DNA from: SFLA01 sp964485815
GTDB lineage: Bacteria > Bacillota > Clostridia > Oscillospirales > CAG-382
Direction: 5' to 3'
Assembly (NCBI GenBank): GCA_964485815.1
Contig: CAZAJX010000045.1
Span: 1 to 11,414, forward strand
DNA length: 11,414 nucleotides
Positions 1 to 6,739 of the stretch are shown here, one piece after another (the stretch's first letter is position 1; the number at the start of each line of letters is the position of its first letter). The position numbers and the translations under genes are program-made. The notes beneath the pieces are model-generated. The model was not told the origin of the DNA. It saw nothing but the letters and a program-made list of their open reading frames with translations, and ran no database searches.

Positions 1-52
1 CAAAAAAACAAAGTCTATCTCTTGCTTGAAATAGACTTTGTCAGTAATCTGA
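1..52 (-). repeat. 52-bp hairpin repeat, left copy (terminator-like)
   Basis: Positions 1-52 are an exact reverse complement of 11361-11412. Inside lies an 11-bp perfect stem (8-18 with 31-41) with a 12-nt loop. Read on the minus strand, the stem is followed by seven T residues, so it has the form of an intrinsic terminator for the minus-strand gene ending at 96. The inner edge, TCAGATTACTGA on the minus strand, is a small dyad that abuts the hairpin at 53-77. Identity with the far copy extends through loop and flanks, more than a plain terminator needs, so I infer a dispersed repeat family. Confidence 0.85.
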
Positions 53-77
53 GGCAAGCAGTGTTCAACTGCTTGCC
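53..77. repeat. Gene-specific hairpin abutting the 52-bp repeat
   Basis: A 10-bp perfect inverted repeat, GGCAAGCAGT with ACTGCTTGCC, encloses a 5-nt loop. On the plus strand it is followed by a T-rich tract (78-90), which would make it a terminator for plus-strand transcripts entering from the left. On the minus strand it sits 18 bp after the stop codon of the membrane-protein gene, directly before the 52-bp repeat. The right end has the same layout with a different hairpin sequence. Confidence 0.75.
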
Positions 78-95
78 TTTTCTTCTTGGAGTTAT

Positions 96-1190
96 TTATT
101 CCTGCTGAGCCTCTTCCTGATTTTTAAAGGTGCGTTTTTGGAATACCGTAATTCCAAAGCAACCGAAAGCGATAATCAGCGAAGCGACGGTGGCTACTCC
201 GCCCACATAGGGAAGGGCGCAAAGTATTGCAAGAGTCGTTGTTGCAATAACGGAAGAGATAAATCGGTTCATTGTGGGGAACAGCCTTGCGCCCAGCACG
301 CATCCCGCAAAAAGCTGGGAAACGGTGATCATAGCAAAATACAAAAGCATAATTGCCACAGCGATATCGGTGCTGAGCATTAGCATAAACACCGCAAATC
401 CGGGTACGGAAATAAGCAGCATTATGCCGGACATAGAAAAGCGCACGGGGTGTACTTTAAACGCATCTGCGGTACGGCGGGTCGCCTTACCGAACACAAG
501 CTGAATTATCAATGCGCCCGATAACGCATACAAAATAACCGCCGGAAGCTTTTCAAGAGCATCCATCCATACGTTGACTTTATCCCAAGTGAGAGTTTTA
601 AAGTGATTCAAAGCATCGGAATATCCATCGGTATCGTTAAGATAAGGCGGGGCAACCGATTTCACTGCTACGTTGTTTACGGTACAATCCGAAGCGAAGC
701 TTACCTCGTCCGCGTGTATTTCGGCATTGCTGTTTATATTGCCTTTTATAATAACCTTATCCGCGTATACGGTAAGAGTATCGCAAGTGCCTTCAAACAC
801 AAAGGTACCGTTGGTATATGCAACAATTGCGCCTGCATTAACATTTTTGCCTATCGTTGCCTCCGCACCTGCGAAGGTAAGGTTACGGCAGGTAACGTTT
901 TCGATAACGGTTTCCATGGAAACAAAGCGCATACTGCCGCCGATAACCGCATCTTTTACGGTAAGGGAAGTGAAAAATCCGAGCAGATCTCCGCCGATAT
1001 TTCCGCTTAAGGTCTGAACACCGCCGGTAAGGTTAATATAGTCCCCTTTTACTTCCAGCTTTTCATCCGGATCTTCGCCGTTTTCCGTAACGTTGCCTGC
1101 GCCGTCATCCAGAGTATACGCCAACACGGGCACGGAAGCGAGGGATAAAAATAAAAGAGAAATAATTATGATTGCAAGGATCTTCTTCAT
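96..1190 (-). CDS. Exported bactofilin-like (polymer-forming) protein with C-terminal membrane domain
   Basis: This encodes 364 residues from the ATG at 1190. I chose that start because AAAGGAG lies 7 nt upstream and a signal peptide follows at once (about residues 1-24, MKKILAIIII to PVLA). An upstream in-frame ATG at 1247 would add 19 residues with no good SD and would overlap the promoter. Residues about 50-175 are a run of short beta-prone repeats rich in G, N, V and T (GGDLLG, GGSMRF, IGKNV, IKGNI), typical of the right-handed beta-helix of polymer-forming bactofilin-like proteins. Residues about 214-350 contain four or five hydrophobic segments, including a LPYVGG turn at 326-331. The family architecture implies a membrane protein carrying an extracytoplasmic beta-helix; the precise function is unknown to me. 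It is divergent from spoVB and has its own sigma-A-like promoter. Confidence 0.8.
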   Translation of the reverse strand: MKKILAIIIISLLFLSLASVPVLAYTLDDGAGNVTENGEDPDEKLEVKGDYINLTGGVQTLSGNIGGDLLGFFTSLTVKDAVIGGSMRFVSMETVIENVTCRNLTFAGAEATIGKNVNAGAIVAYTNGTFVFEGTCDTLTVYADKVIIKGNINSNAEIHADEVSFASDCTVNNVAVKSVAPPYLNDTDGYSDALNHFKTLTWDKVNVWMDALEKLPAVILYALSGALIIQLVFGKATRRTADAFKVHPVRFSMSGIMLLISVPGFAVFMLMLSTDIAVAIMLLYFAMITVSQLFAGCVLGARLFPTMNRFISSVIATTTLAILCALPYVGGVATVASLIIAFGCFGITVFQKRTFKNQEEAQQE

Positions 1191-1218
1191 TTTTTGGCTC
1201 CTTTGGTTAATTACGAGG

Positions 1219-1247
1219 ATTATACTACAAATCCGCACACAATTCAA
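1219..1247 (-). promoter_or_regulatory. Sigma-A-type promoter of the bactofilin-like gene
   Basis: On the minus strand, TTGAAT (plus positions 1242-1247) and a perfect TATAAT (1219-1224) are separated by exactly 17 bp. Transcription would start near 1212, leaving a leader of roughly 20 nt with the AAAGGAG ribosome binding site. Confidence 0.75.
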
Positions 1248-1284
1248 GAATTAAATTGTTAACTAAAGCATAATATTTGTTAAC
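1248..1284 (+). promoter_or_regulatory. Putative spoVB-spoIIIA promoter/operator region
   Basis: No sigma-A promoter is evident upstream of spoVB. A loose match to a mother-cell sigma-E promoter is possible: GAATTAA (1248-1254), a 14-bp spacer, then CATAATAT (1269-1276), against consensus forms ending CATACAAT. The octamer TTGTTAAC occurs at 1256-1263 and again at 1277-1284, 21 bp apart, bracketing the candidate -10. The sigma-E assignment rests mainly on known regulation of these genes in Bacillus; the sequence match is weak. Confidence 0.3.
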
Positions 1285-1302
1285 GGAAGGAGGAAAAGCA
1301 CT

Positions 1303-2808
1303 TTGCGAAGAAAAAACAGTATTTTGGAAAGCGCTTTGGCGATCACCGCCTTTTCTCTTGCCGTTAAATTTCTGGGGATGCTGTTCCGTCTGTACCTCAC
1401 CTCCCGTATCGGGACGGAAGGTATGGGACTGTACCAACTGATAATGTCGGTGTACGGGCTGTTTACAACCCTTGCCACCGCAGGACTTACCGTAACCGTT
1501 TCGGGGCTTGCATCGGAAAAGCTGATAACCGCAGGGAAAGGCGGGGCGGTTCTTTTGCTCCGCAGAGCCATACGGCTGTCCCTTTTCATAAGTATACCCG
1601 CAGGAATAGTAATGTTTGCGGGGGCATCGATCACAGCATCGCGGTTTATAGGCGACATACGCACAGCGCTACCGTTAAGGATACTCTCCCTCTCTATGCC
1701 GTTTATGGCGGTTGCCGCCTGCTTAAAGGGATGGTTTTTTGCAGTAACACAGCCCGTAAAGCCGTCTATTGCATCACTTCTGGAGCAAAGCATAAAAATA
1801 TCCGTTACCGTTATATTACTCAGCACTCTTATGAAGGGGAAAAGCGATCCCGTTTCTCTTTGCGTGGGAACGGTGGCAGGTATAACCTTGGGGGAGATGG
1901 CATCGACTGCCATATTGGGCATAATGTACGCTCACAAAAACCAAAGGGAAACCATACCGCGGGAACACAAAAAAGAATTTGATAAAAACATAAAGAGCGT
2001 ATGCTTTCCAATTGCCGCAAGCGCTTGTATGACGGGGCTTTTGCACACCTGCGAAAGCGTGCTTATACCGAAAATGCTTACGCTTTACGGAGGAAACCGG
2101 GAAAGCGCACTGGCAGATTTCGGAATTATACGGGGAATGGCGATACCTTTACTGTTTTTCCCTTTTTCATTTTTATCCGCTTTGATCTCCGTAACGGTTC
2201 CCGAGATATCGCGGCTTAAGGCTTTGAAAAACAGCGGCGCCTTAAAGGAACGGACATCAAAAATACTCACCTACAGTTGGATGTTTTCCATCGCGGTGGG
2301 AGGACTGTTCTTTTTGTTTCCCGATACGTTTTCAAAAGCATTTTATCACACCGACGAGGCTTCCCGCGCAATACGGATCCTTGCGGCAGTCACTCCCATG
2401 ATGTACATAGAAACCATTACCGACGGTATGCTTAAAAGTATCGGCGAGCAAATGTGGACCTTTCTGACGGGGCTTATCAATTCGGCGTTAAGAATACTTG
2501 CAGTCGTTTTTCTCATATCCAGAACGGGTGCGGAGGGATATCTTTGGCTGTTGGTAGTATCCAACGTATTTTCCTACATAATGTGCGCCTACCGTATGAA
2601 GAAAAAAGCGGGCTCCGCGCCGAAAATCGCATCGGGAATAACAGTTCCCCTGCTTTGCTGCGGAATAGGAGGCATAGCCGCAAAGGGAATATTGCCTTAC
2701 GTAAGCGGAATATATCCGGGGGCGGTGTGCGTAACGGCGGTATACCTCGGTGTGGCAGCCGGTCTGTATCTGGCAATAAGTAAGCTATGGAAAGCATACA
2801 GCACATAG
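1303..2808 (+). CDS. spoVB: Stage V sporulation protein B-like MOP-family flippase
   Basis: A 501-residue polytopic membrane protein of the MurJ/Wzx/SpoVB (MOP flippase, polysaccharide biosynthesis) family; B. subtilis SpoVB is of similar length, about 518. Family hallmarks are visible: an N-terminal FLGMLFRLYLTSRIGTEGMGLYQL stretch (residues 23-46, resembling the RxxxARFIGxEGxGLY of SpoVB), the LKGWF segment (141-145, like LRGYF) and SLLEQ (158-162). It contains about a dozen or more hydrophobic segments. Translation starts at TTG (1303), 9 nt after AGGAGG (1288-1293). In Bacillus SpoVB is made in the mother cell under sigma-E, is needed for spore cortex synthesis, and is thought to flip lipid-linked peptidoglycan precursor. 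Its end overlaps spoIIIAA by 22 bp, which argues for one transcript. A vegetative relative of the same family cannot be excluded by sequence alone, but the context favours SpoVB. Confidence 0.88.
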   Translation: MRRKNSILESALAITAFSLAVKFLGMLFRLYLTSRIGTEGMGLYQLIMSVYGLFTTLATAGLTVTVSGLASEKLITAGKGGAVLLLRRAIRLSLFISIPAGIVMFAGASITASRFIGDIRTALPLRILSLSMPFMAVAACLKGWFFAVTQPVKPSIASLLEQSIKISVTVILLSTLMKGKSDPVSLCVGTVAGITLGEMASTAILGIMYAHKNQRETIPREHKKEFDKNIKSVCFPIAASACMTGLLHTCESVLIPKMLTLYGGNRESALADFGIIRGMAIPLLFFPFSFLSALISVTVPEISRLKALKNSGALKERTSKILTYSWMFSIAVGGLFFLFPDTFSKAFYHTDEASRAIRILAAVTPMMYIETITDGMLKSIGEQMWTFLTGLINSALRILAVVFLISRTGAEGYLWLLVVSNVFSYIMCAYRMKKKAGSAPKIASGITVPLLCCGIGGIAAKGILPYVSGIYPGAVCVTAVYLGVAAGLYLAISKLWKAYST

Positions 2809-3680
2809 CCGCTTTCCTGCCGCCAAGATTAAAAAAAGCGGTGGAGGGTATGCCCGCCGAAACAAAGAAGATAACAGACGAGATACGTTTGAGAAAAAAC
2901 GGCGTTTTTTCTGTTTTCGCCGGAGGGAAAAGTCTGTTTCCCGATGAAAACGGACGGATATGCCGTATAGAAAAAGCACTTACGGTTACACAGACGGAAT
3001 TGGAGGAATGCGTTTTTCTTCTTTGTAAGGGGTCGATGTATTCCTATGACGATACCATCCGCCGAGGATTCATACCCATTCCCTACGGCAGGGCGGGTGT
3101 ATGCGGTGACAGCGTTACCGAAAACGGACAAATGAAGAAAATAAGAGAGATAACCTCCGTTTCATTGAGAGTACACCGAAACATAGATCATTACGGAAGA
3201 AAAATAATAGACATCTACAAGCAAAGCGGTCTGAAGGGCACGCTTATATACTCCCCGCCGGGAATGGGGAAAACCACTTTGCTTCGGTCCATAGCATTGA
3301 TGCTGGCAAGAGGCGAGGGAATACGCCCAGTCAAGGTGGGAATTGCGGATGAACGGGGAGAAATTATACTTCCCAACACCGACACGGGACTTGCGGATAT
3401 ATTTTCGGGATGCCCGAAATCCATAAGCGCGGAGATACTTACACGCACTATGTCACCCGAGGTCATAGTGTGCGACGAAATAACGGCATCCGACACCGAG
3501 GCTCTTATTCATTCCACGGGAACGGGAGTTTATTTAATATGCTCCTGCCACGCGGAAAACCGCAGGGAGCTGGAGCAAAAGCCCCATATCAACACCCTTA
3601 TATCCAACGGTTGCTTTGGCATTTTGGTATCTGTACGGCGCACAAACGGAGTGTACGGATACGACACGGAGGTATTATGA
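2787..3680 (+). CDS. spoIIIAA: Stage III sporulation protein AA, secretion-type ATPase
   Basis: 297 residues, close to the roughly 307 of B. subtilis SpoIIIAA. This is the cytoplasmic ATPase of the SpoIIIA-SpoIIQ channel, related to type II/IV secretion ATPases (GspE/VirB11 class). The Walker A is PPGMGKTT (residues 157-164), the Walker B is VIVCDE (226-231), and SCHAENRRELEQKP (253-266) matches the conserved sensor-like region. The family N-terminal part contains DEIRLRKN (31-38) and FIPIPYGRAGVCG (95-107). The ATG at 2787 lies inside the last codons of spoVB; the SD there is weak, so expression probably depends on translational coupling. The gene ends in a TGA overlapping the start of spoIIIAB. 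Confidence 0.95.
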   Translation: MESIQHIAAFLPPRLKKAVEGMPAETKKITDEIRLRKNGVFSVFAGGKSLFPDENGRICRIEKALTVTQTELEECVFLLCKGSMYSYDDTIRRGFIPIPYGRAGVCGDSVTENGQMKKIREITSVSLRVHRNIDHYGRKIIDIYKQSGLKGTLIYSPPGMGKTTLLRSIALMLARGEGIRPVKVGIADERGEIILPNTDTGLADIFSGCPKSISAEILTRTMSPEVIVCDEITASDTEALIHSTGTGVYLICSCHAENRRELEQKPHINTLISNGCFGILVSVRRTNGVYGYDTEVL

Positions 3681-4147
3681 AAGCTATTATCGGTGCTGCC
3701 GTTATATCCGTATCCTTCTATTTTATGGGGCGAAAAGTAACCGAGCAGGACAGAACGGCAGTGAAACAGCTTTCCGCAGTATTAAAGCTGTTAAGGCATA
3801 TAAAAGACGGAATATCATTATCCCTCACTCCCCTGCCCGATATATACGAATCCTTTGAATGTAACGAAAGCTGTATGACGGATTTTATTTCACAACTGAA
3901 AAAACACGGTCTGGTATATGCGCTGGATGGGTTGATATTGCCTCACGATGCCTTAACCCCTTTACGGGAGCTGGCTTACGCTTTGGGAAGATCGGACAGA
4001 GAAAACCAATGCGAAAAGCTGGAGGGAACCATAGGAATTCTGGAACGTGTATATGAAGAATTCAAGCAGACGGAACAGCAAAAAAGCAAAAGTATACAGG
4101 CGCTGTTTTCCTTGGCAGGTGCGGTAGCAGTAATACTGATGTTCTGA
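3677..4147 (+). CDS. spoIIIAB: Stage III sporulation protein AB
   Basis: 156 residues (B. subtilis: about 171). The start ATG (3677) overlaps the spoIIIAA stop in an ATGA arrangement and is preceded by GGAGG. The protein has an N-terminal membrane segment (about 2-17), a central helical cytoplasmic region rich in charged residues (LSAVLKLLRHIKDGISLS, then LAYALGRSDRENQ at about 98-110), a long charged helix (about 112-138, ending in QKSKSIQ) and a short C-terminal hydrophobic end (about 139-156). SpoIIIAB resembles the cytoplasmic domain of the type II secretion platform protein GspF and is expected to link the ATPase SpoIIIAA to the membrane channel. The reading frame stays open far upstream of 3677, but that extension overlaps spoIIIAA and is not protein-like. 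Confidence 0.92.
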   Translation: MKAIIGAAVISVSFYFMGRKVTEQDRTAVKQLSAVLKLLRHIKDGISLSLTPLPDIYESFECNESCMTDFISQLKKHGLVYALDGLILPHDALTPLRELAYALGRSDRENQCEKLEGTIGILERVYEEFKQTEQQKSKSIQALFSLAGAVAVILMF

Positions 4148-4166
4148 CAGAGAGGATTTTGGGAAT

Positions 4167-4361
4167 ATGAGTGTTACCCTGATAATAAAAATAGCGGGTG
4201 TGGGACTTCTGGCAAGCATCGCCTGCCAGATATTGCAGAAGAGCGGCAAGGACGAGCAAGCCACGTTCGTGAGTATTGCGGGAGTGATTACGGTAATGAT
4301 TATGCTTATAGGCGAGATAAGCGAGCTGTTTTCCTCCATACGAGGTATTTTCGGACTGTGA
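4167..4361 (+). CDS. spoIIIAC: Stage III sporulation protein AC
   Basis: A 64-residue membrane protein (B. subtilis: 68) with two hydrophobic helices, about residues 5-22 and 33-50, joined by a short polar loop (QKSGKDEQA). The segment KIAGVGLLASIACQILQKSGKDE closely follows the IAGVGI...ILxxxGKxE pattern of the family. The ATG at 4167 follows AGAGGA at 4151-4156, 19 bp after the end of spoIIIAB. SpoIIIAC and AD are small integral membrane subunits of the mother-cell side of the channel. The stop overlaps the spoIIIAD GTG start. Confidence 0.93.
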   Translation: MSVTLIIKIAGVGLLASIACQILQKSGKDEQATFVSIAGVITVMIMLIGEISELFSSIRGIFGL

Positions 4362-4735
4362 ATATTATGGCGCTGTGCGGACTTTCGCTCATCTCACTGG
4401 TATCCGTAACGGTTATCCGCGAATTAAAGCCTGCGGTCGCTCCCTTTTGCGCCGCCGCATCTGGAATAGTTATTATCGGATACGCCGTTACCTCCGCTTC
4501 TCCCGTGGTGGATTTTCTGAAAAAGATGGACCCTTTGGCGGCAGGCGGAATAACCTTGATGATAAAAGCCTTGGGAATAGCCGTGGTAAGTCAGATAACC
4601 GCGGAAATATGCAGAGATTGCGGAGAATCCGCATTCGCTTCAAAGGTGGAACTGGCGGCAAAGATAAACATACTGTTGCTTGCTATGCCCCTTATAACGG
4701 ATATCGTAACCATTGCGGGAGAATTAACGGGATGA
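4358..4735 (+). CDS. spoIIIAD: Stage III sporulation protein AD
   Basis: 125 residues (B. subtilis: 133), an integral membrane subunit of the feeding-tube channel. I chose the GTG at 4358 because it overlaps the spoIIIAC stop (GTGA) and gives the family-like N-terminus MNIMALCGLSLISL followed by RELKPAVAP (21-29); an ATG three codons in (4367) is the alternative. The most diagnostic stretch is KALGIAVVSQITAEICRDCG and the following ESAFASKVELAAKI (residues 70-103), matching the family pattern of an AEICRDxGExAxASKxELAGK motif. At least three hydrophobic segments are seen. The stop overlaps the spoIIIAE start by 4 bp. Confidence 0.93.
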   Translation: MNIMALCGLSLISLVSVTVIRELKPAVAPFCAAASGIVIIGYAVTSASPVVDFLKKMDPLAAGGITLMIKALGIAVVSQITAEICRDCGESAFASKVELAAKINILLLAMPLITDIVTIAGELTG

Positions 4736-5787
4736 AAAAAACTTTTTTGCTTTTGATCGCTGTGTTTATTGTTTTTTCCTTTCCACTGCGCTGCAGTGCC
4801 CAAATTAATGCTGAAACCGTTATTTCCGATGCGGGCGGAGAAACGGAAAAGCAAATTCCCGCTAATCTTTTGAACCACGCACTTTCTCTTATATTTTCCG
4901 CTTTTTCGGAATCGGGAAAAGGGATTATCGGGCATTGCGGAGGAATTCTGGCGATCTGCGTATGCGCCGGAGTGATCAACAGCTTCAAAAGCTCCTTTCC
5001 GTCTATGGGAAATATGGGAGAATACGTAAGCATACTTGCTTTGTCCGCGGCGGCGTTTTCGACGGTAAACAGCGTAACCGTCTTCGTACAGCAAGCAACT
5101 TTAAGGTTTTCCCAATACCTGCTTACTCTGCTTCCCGTTATGACCACAATGTACGTTTACGGAGGAAGCACAGGTGCGGCGGTTGCATCGGCAACGTCGG
5201 TGGATCTGTTTTGTACCGTGGTTACGGTAATATGCAACACGGTCCTTGCTCCTCTTATAAACATATGTCTGGTCCTTTCGCTTACAGCCGCCATACCCGG
5301 ATGCGGTTCTGTTCAGCCTATAGCAAGCGGTATTAAAAACCTTTCCGCTTCCCTTACCGCCTTTGTATTTTCCATATTGGGGTTCGCGGTATCGGTACAG
5401 ACGGTAATATCCGCCGCCGGAGATTCATATGCTTCAAGGACGGTAAGATTTGCTTCGGGCGTATTTATCCCCGTTATCGGAAACATGGTGGGCGAAGCGT
5501 CACGAACGGTTCTTGCGGCGGTGGCAAAGGCAAAATCAGTTATAGGACTGGGAGGAATAACCGCTTTGCTTACCATAGTCCTGCCTCCCGTTGCGGTGGT
5601 GGTGATGTATAAGCTGGGATTGCTTTTTTGCGCTTCTGCGGCAAAAATGATAGGATGCGAAAAGGAATCGCGGCTTTTATACGATATAAACGGTATATTC
5701 GGAGTGTTATTGGCGGTGATGCTGGGAGCTTCGCTGGTAGGCTTGCTTGCTATTACCGTATTCGTGTGCGCGGGAGTGAAGGCATGA
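4732..5787 (+). CDS. spoIIIAE: Stage III sporulation protein AE, polytopic channel component
   Basis: 351 residues, somewhat shorter than the roughly 399 of B. subtilis. The ATG at 4732 overlaps the spoIIIAD TGA, with GGGAG about 9 nt upstream. The open frame extends upstream of it, but only as a shadow of spoIIIAD. The N-terminus is a signal peptide (MKKTFLLLIAVFIVFSF, cleavage probably after CSA near residue 23). A short amphipathic part follows, then roughly seven hydrophobic segments from about residue 65 to the end. Family features include LLPVMTTMYVYGGSTGAA (133-150), a G-V-F-I-P-V-I-G-N-M segment (243-252) and the LPPVAVVVMYKL stretch (304-315). SpoIIIAE is the large membrane subunit of the channel between mother cell and forespore. 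Confidence 0.94.
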   Translation: MKKTFLLLIAVFIVFSFPLRCSAQINAETVISDAGGETEKQIPANLLNHALSLIFSAFSESGKGIIGHCGGILAICVCAGVINSFKSSFPSMGNMGEYVSILALSAAAFSTVNSVTVFVQQATLRFSQYLLTLLPVMTTMYVYGGSTGAAVASATSVDLFCTVVTVICNTVLAPLINICLVLSLTAAIPGCGSVQPIASGIKNLSASLTAFVFSILGFAVSVQTVISAAGDSYASRTVRFASGVFIPVIGNMVGEASRTVLAAVAKAKSVIGLGGITALLTIVLPPVAVVVMYKLGLLFCASAAKMIGCEKESRLLYDINGIFGVLLAVMLGASLVGLLAITVFVCAGVKA

Positions 5788-6215
5788 AGGAATGGGTGTT
5801 TATAATATTCACGGTGTCCCTTGCCGGCGGAATAATCAACCTGCTGGCGGCAGGCGGCGTGGGCGAAAAGCATATCAAGCTTCTTTGCGGAATAATTTGC
5901 ATATACGTAACAATAGTCCCCATAAGACAGTTGTTCACGGATTTTGAAAAAGGAAATATCCCCGAAATATCGGAAAACGTGTCCTTGCCCGACGGAAACG
6001 GATATTTAAAAGAAAAAACCGAAGAACAAATAAGAGAATATATATGTACATATCTTGGGGAAGAAGGAATAATCTGCAGGCAGGTGAGCATAGAAATAGC
6101 AGTAACGGACACGGAAACGGTTATAGGAGATATAGTTGTTTCCGTAGACAAAAACGATGTTCCCAAATCCCGCGAAATGCTTTCCGGAATTGCCGAGGTG
6201 ATATCCGACGGATAA
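5784..6215 (+). CDS. spoIIIAF: Stage III sporulation protein AF
   Basis: 143 residues, clearly shorter than the roughly 206 of B. subtilis. The ATG at 5784 overlaps the spoIIIAE TGA by 4 bp and follows GGGAG. Two N-terminal membrane helices (about 4-23 and 30-50) contain the family-typical LLCGIICIYVTIVPIRQLF. A soluble domain follows (about 75-143) with an amphipathic helix (EKTEEQIREYICTYLGEEGI), strands and a final helix (KSREMLSGIAEVISDG). This is compatible with the ring-building-motif fold known for SpoIIIAF. The shortening falls in the linker and the C-terminal end. The ribosome binding site that probably serves spoIIIAG lies in the last codons of this gene. Confidence 0.9.
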   Translation: MKEWVFIIFTVSLAGGIINLLAAGGVGEKHIKLLCGIICIYVTIVPIRQLFTDFEKGNIPEISENVSLPDGNGYLKEKTEEQIREYICTYLGEEGIICRQVSIEIAVTDTETVIGDIVVSVDKNDVPKSREMLSGIAEVISDG

Positions 6216-6261
6216 AGAAAATCTGTTTGCAAGACTTTTTAAAACCAAAGGAACGGGACTA
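6195..6261 (+). promoter_or_regulatory. spoIIIAG: Probable true 5' end of spoIIIAG: strong SD and ACG start
   Basis: GAGGTGAT (6195-6202) matches the anti-Shine-Dalgarno sequence at all eight positions. Five nt later an ACG (6208-6210) begins DKENLFARLFKTKGTG, in frame with spoIIIAG. This positively charged stretch precedes the membrane helix exactly as in SpoIIIAG relatives. There is no ATG, GTG or TTG between the in-frame stop at 6199-6201 and the TTG at 6262. Either ACG is used as a start, or an ATG has been lost by one C/T change (real or consensus error). Translation from the internal TTG would truncate the membrane segment. Confidence 0.55.
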
Positions 6262-6705
6262 TTGTTTCTCGCTCTCATTGCAGGCGCATTGCTTATGCTT
6301 TTGCCAAGCGGTAAAACGGCAGACACATCGCAGGTCTTTCCCGATTCGGAGAGGTACAGAACAGAGCTGGAGGAGCAGACCCGAAAGCTTATAAAGGAGC
6401 TGGAGGGCGTTTCGGATTGCAAGGTAATGATAACTCTTGAAAGCGGCTATGAATATCTGTACGCATCCGACCAGACCCTCGACCGCGCATACGATAATTC
6501 GGGAACGCTTTTAACCAGCAACGCGGGAAAAGAATATATACTGAACGGAGAAGGGTATCCCATAATAATATCCGAAACTCCCCCCACGGTAAGCGGTATT
6601 GCCGTAGTGGCAAAAAACATTTCGGCAGAAACCGAATATAAAATAGTACGTCTGCTTCAGGCGGTATACGGAATATCCGCCCACAGAATTTCGGTGGAAA
6701 CCTAA
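6262..6705 (+). CDS. spoIIIAG: Stage III sporulation protein AG, ring-forming channel subunit
   Basis: The coordinates use the first conventional start (TTG 6262, with AAAGGA 9 nt upstream), giving 147 residues. I think translation really begins at ACG 6208, giving 165 residues, because the cytoplasmic KENLFARLFKTKGTG segment and the first part of the membrane helix would otherwise be lost. B. subtilis SpoIIIAG is about 229 residues. Diagnostic parts, numbered from the TTG: ELEGVSDCKVMITLESGYEYLYASD (48-72) and PIIISETPPTVSGIAVVAKN (101-120), followed by YKIVRLLQAVYGISAHRISVET (126-147). These two conserved blocks surround the ring-building motif by which SpoIIIAG forms the large ring in the intermembrane space around the forespore. 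The region between them (about 73-97) is the variable insertion. A 34-bp gap separates it from spoIIIAH. Confidence 0.92.
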   Translation: MFLALIAGALLMLLPSGKTADTSQVFPDSERYRTELEEQTRKLIKELEGVSDCKVMITLESGYEYLYASDQTLDRAYDNSGTLLTSNAGKEYILNGEGYPIIISETPPTVSGIAVVAKNISAETEYKIVRLLQAVYGISAHRISVET

Positions 6706-6739
6706 ATAAAAAAATACATATACATTAACGGAGGCAACA

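Noticed and set aside
1263..1922. 219-residue minus-strand open frame antisense to spoVB
   Set aside because: It lies opposite a well-supported family member, has no SD and no protein-like features. The complementary strand of this codon usage stays open by chance.
4375..4731. A 119-residue N-terminal extension of SpoIIIAE
   Set aside because: It reads spoIIIAD in another frame. The ATG at 4732 has an SD, overlaps the spoIIIAD stop by 4 bp and starts a signal peptide.
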